The notes beneath the pieces were generated by a model. It was not told the origin of the DNA and ran no database searches. It saw nothing but the letters and a program-made list of their open reading frames with translations. Positions 29,026 through 29,236 of a DNA stretch of 29,236 bases are shown here, piece by piece. Position 1 is the first letter of the stretch. Every line of letters begins with the position of its first letter. The position numbers and the translations under genes were made by a program. The stretch is taken from positions 90,372-119,607 of the forward strand of contig PS015102.1 of the NCBI GenBank assembly GCA_048213135.1, read 5' to 3'. Source of the DNA: Reclinomonas americana ATCC 50394. Taxonomy: Eukaryota; Jakobida; Jakobea; Jakobida.

Positions 29026-29236
29026 CTGTGCGAGGGAGAAGTGAGACAGAAGAAGACAAGGAAAAGGAGGAGGAGGAGGAAGAAGAAAAGGAGGAGGAGG
29101 AGGAGGAGGAGGAGGAGGAGGAGGAGGGAGGGAGGAGGAGGAGGAGGGAGGAGGAGGAGGAGAGAGAGGAGGAGGAGGAGAGAGGAGGAGGAGGAGGAGG
29201 AGGAGGAGGAGGAGGAGGAGGAGGAGGAGGAGGAGG
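29026..29236 (-). repeat. Copy F intron 5 with (GGA)n expansion
   Basis: GGA/GA-rich to the window edge. In the other copies this intron is 68-90 bp and unexpanded; here it exceeds 210 bp. Sense strand is CCT/CT-rich. Confidence 0.85.

Overview
The window looks like nuclear DNA of a eukaryote with small, intron-dense, GC-rich genes. Most introns are 57-90 bp, and CT/GA-type low-complexity DNA fills the longer introns and the spacers. The best taxonomic clue is a seven-bladed WD40 protein that reads as a fungal-type Tup1 corepressor. It sits near a centrin gene and a gene resembling proteins of flagellated protists, so my inference is an early-diverging zoosporic (chytrid-like) fungus or a close relative. 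This is not proven. Five runs of N interrupt the sequence (687-1638, 6405-6424, 17609-18197, 23904-24290, 26350-27005).

Layout. 1-686 is a GT/GA microsatellite and minisatellite field running into a gap. A Tup1-like gene follows on + (about 1639-3778, 5' end lost in the gap). A 373-bp convergent spacer with a 76-bp direct repeat separates it from a - strand gene (7029-4152) for a conserved protein I could not name with certainty. That gene is head-to-head with a centrin gene (+, 8371-10595). Their shared 1.3-kb upstream region carries a ~143-bp tandem repeat in alternating A/B form. A 1.2-kb CT-rich minisatellite spacer then leads to an unrecognised 270-aa gene on - (12769-11831).

From 12978 to the right edge lies the main feature: a head-to-tail array of six paralogous genes on the - strand (called A to F here), five complete and one cut by the window edge. 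Each complete copy has the same six-exon architecture with conserved phases: a 27-30 bp start exon, a signal-peptide plus acidic exon, a 262-265 bp exon, a 45 bp exon, a 93 bp exon and a 1.11-1.12 kb last exon. The products are about 580-585 aa and predicted to be secreted, with six conserved cysteines after the signal peptide. I do not recognise the family. Intergenic spaces are only 72-316 bp. Upstream of the start codons lies a shared element built of two GATATC-like half sites followed by GCGCGAGCA (plus-strand reading), clear in B, C and E and degenerate in A and D, which suggests coordinated expression from separate promoters.

Genome-level patterns: purine/pyrimidine tracts in introns are always pyrimidine-rich on the sense strand of the host gene, as if polypyrimidine tracts had expanded. 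A recurrent 5' splice site class (GTTGCG/GTTTCG) is also seen, supported by exon joins in conserved proteins. The N gap in copy E splits an exon whose two halves already add up to the exact length of that exon in its paralogs.
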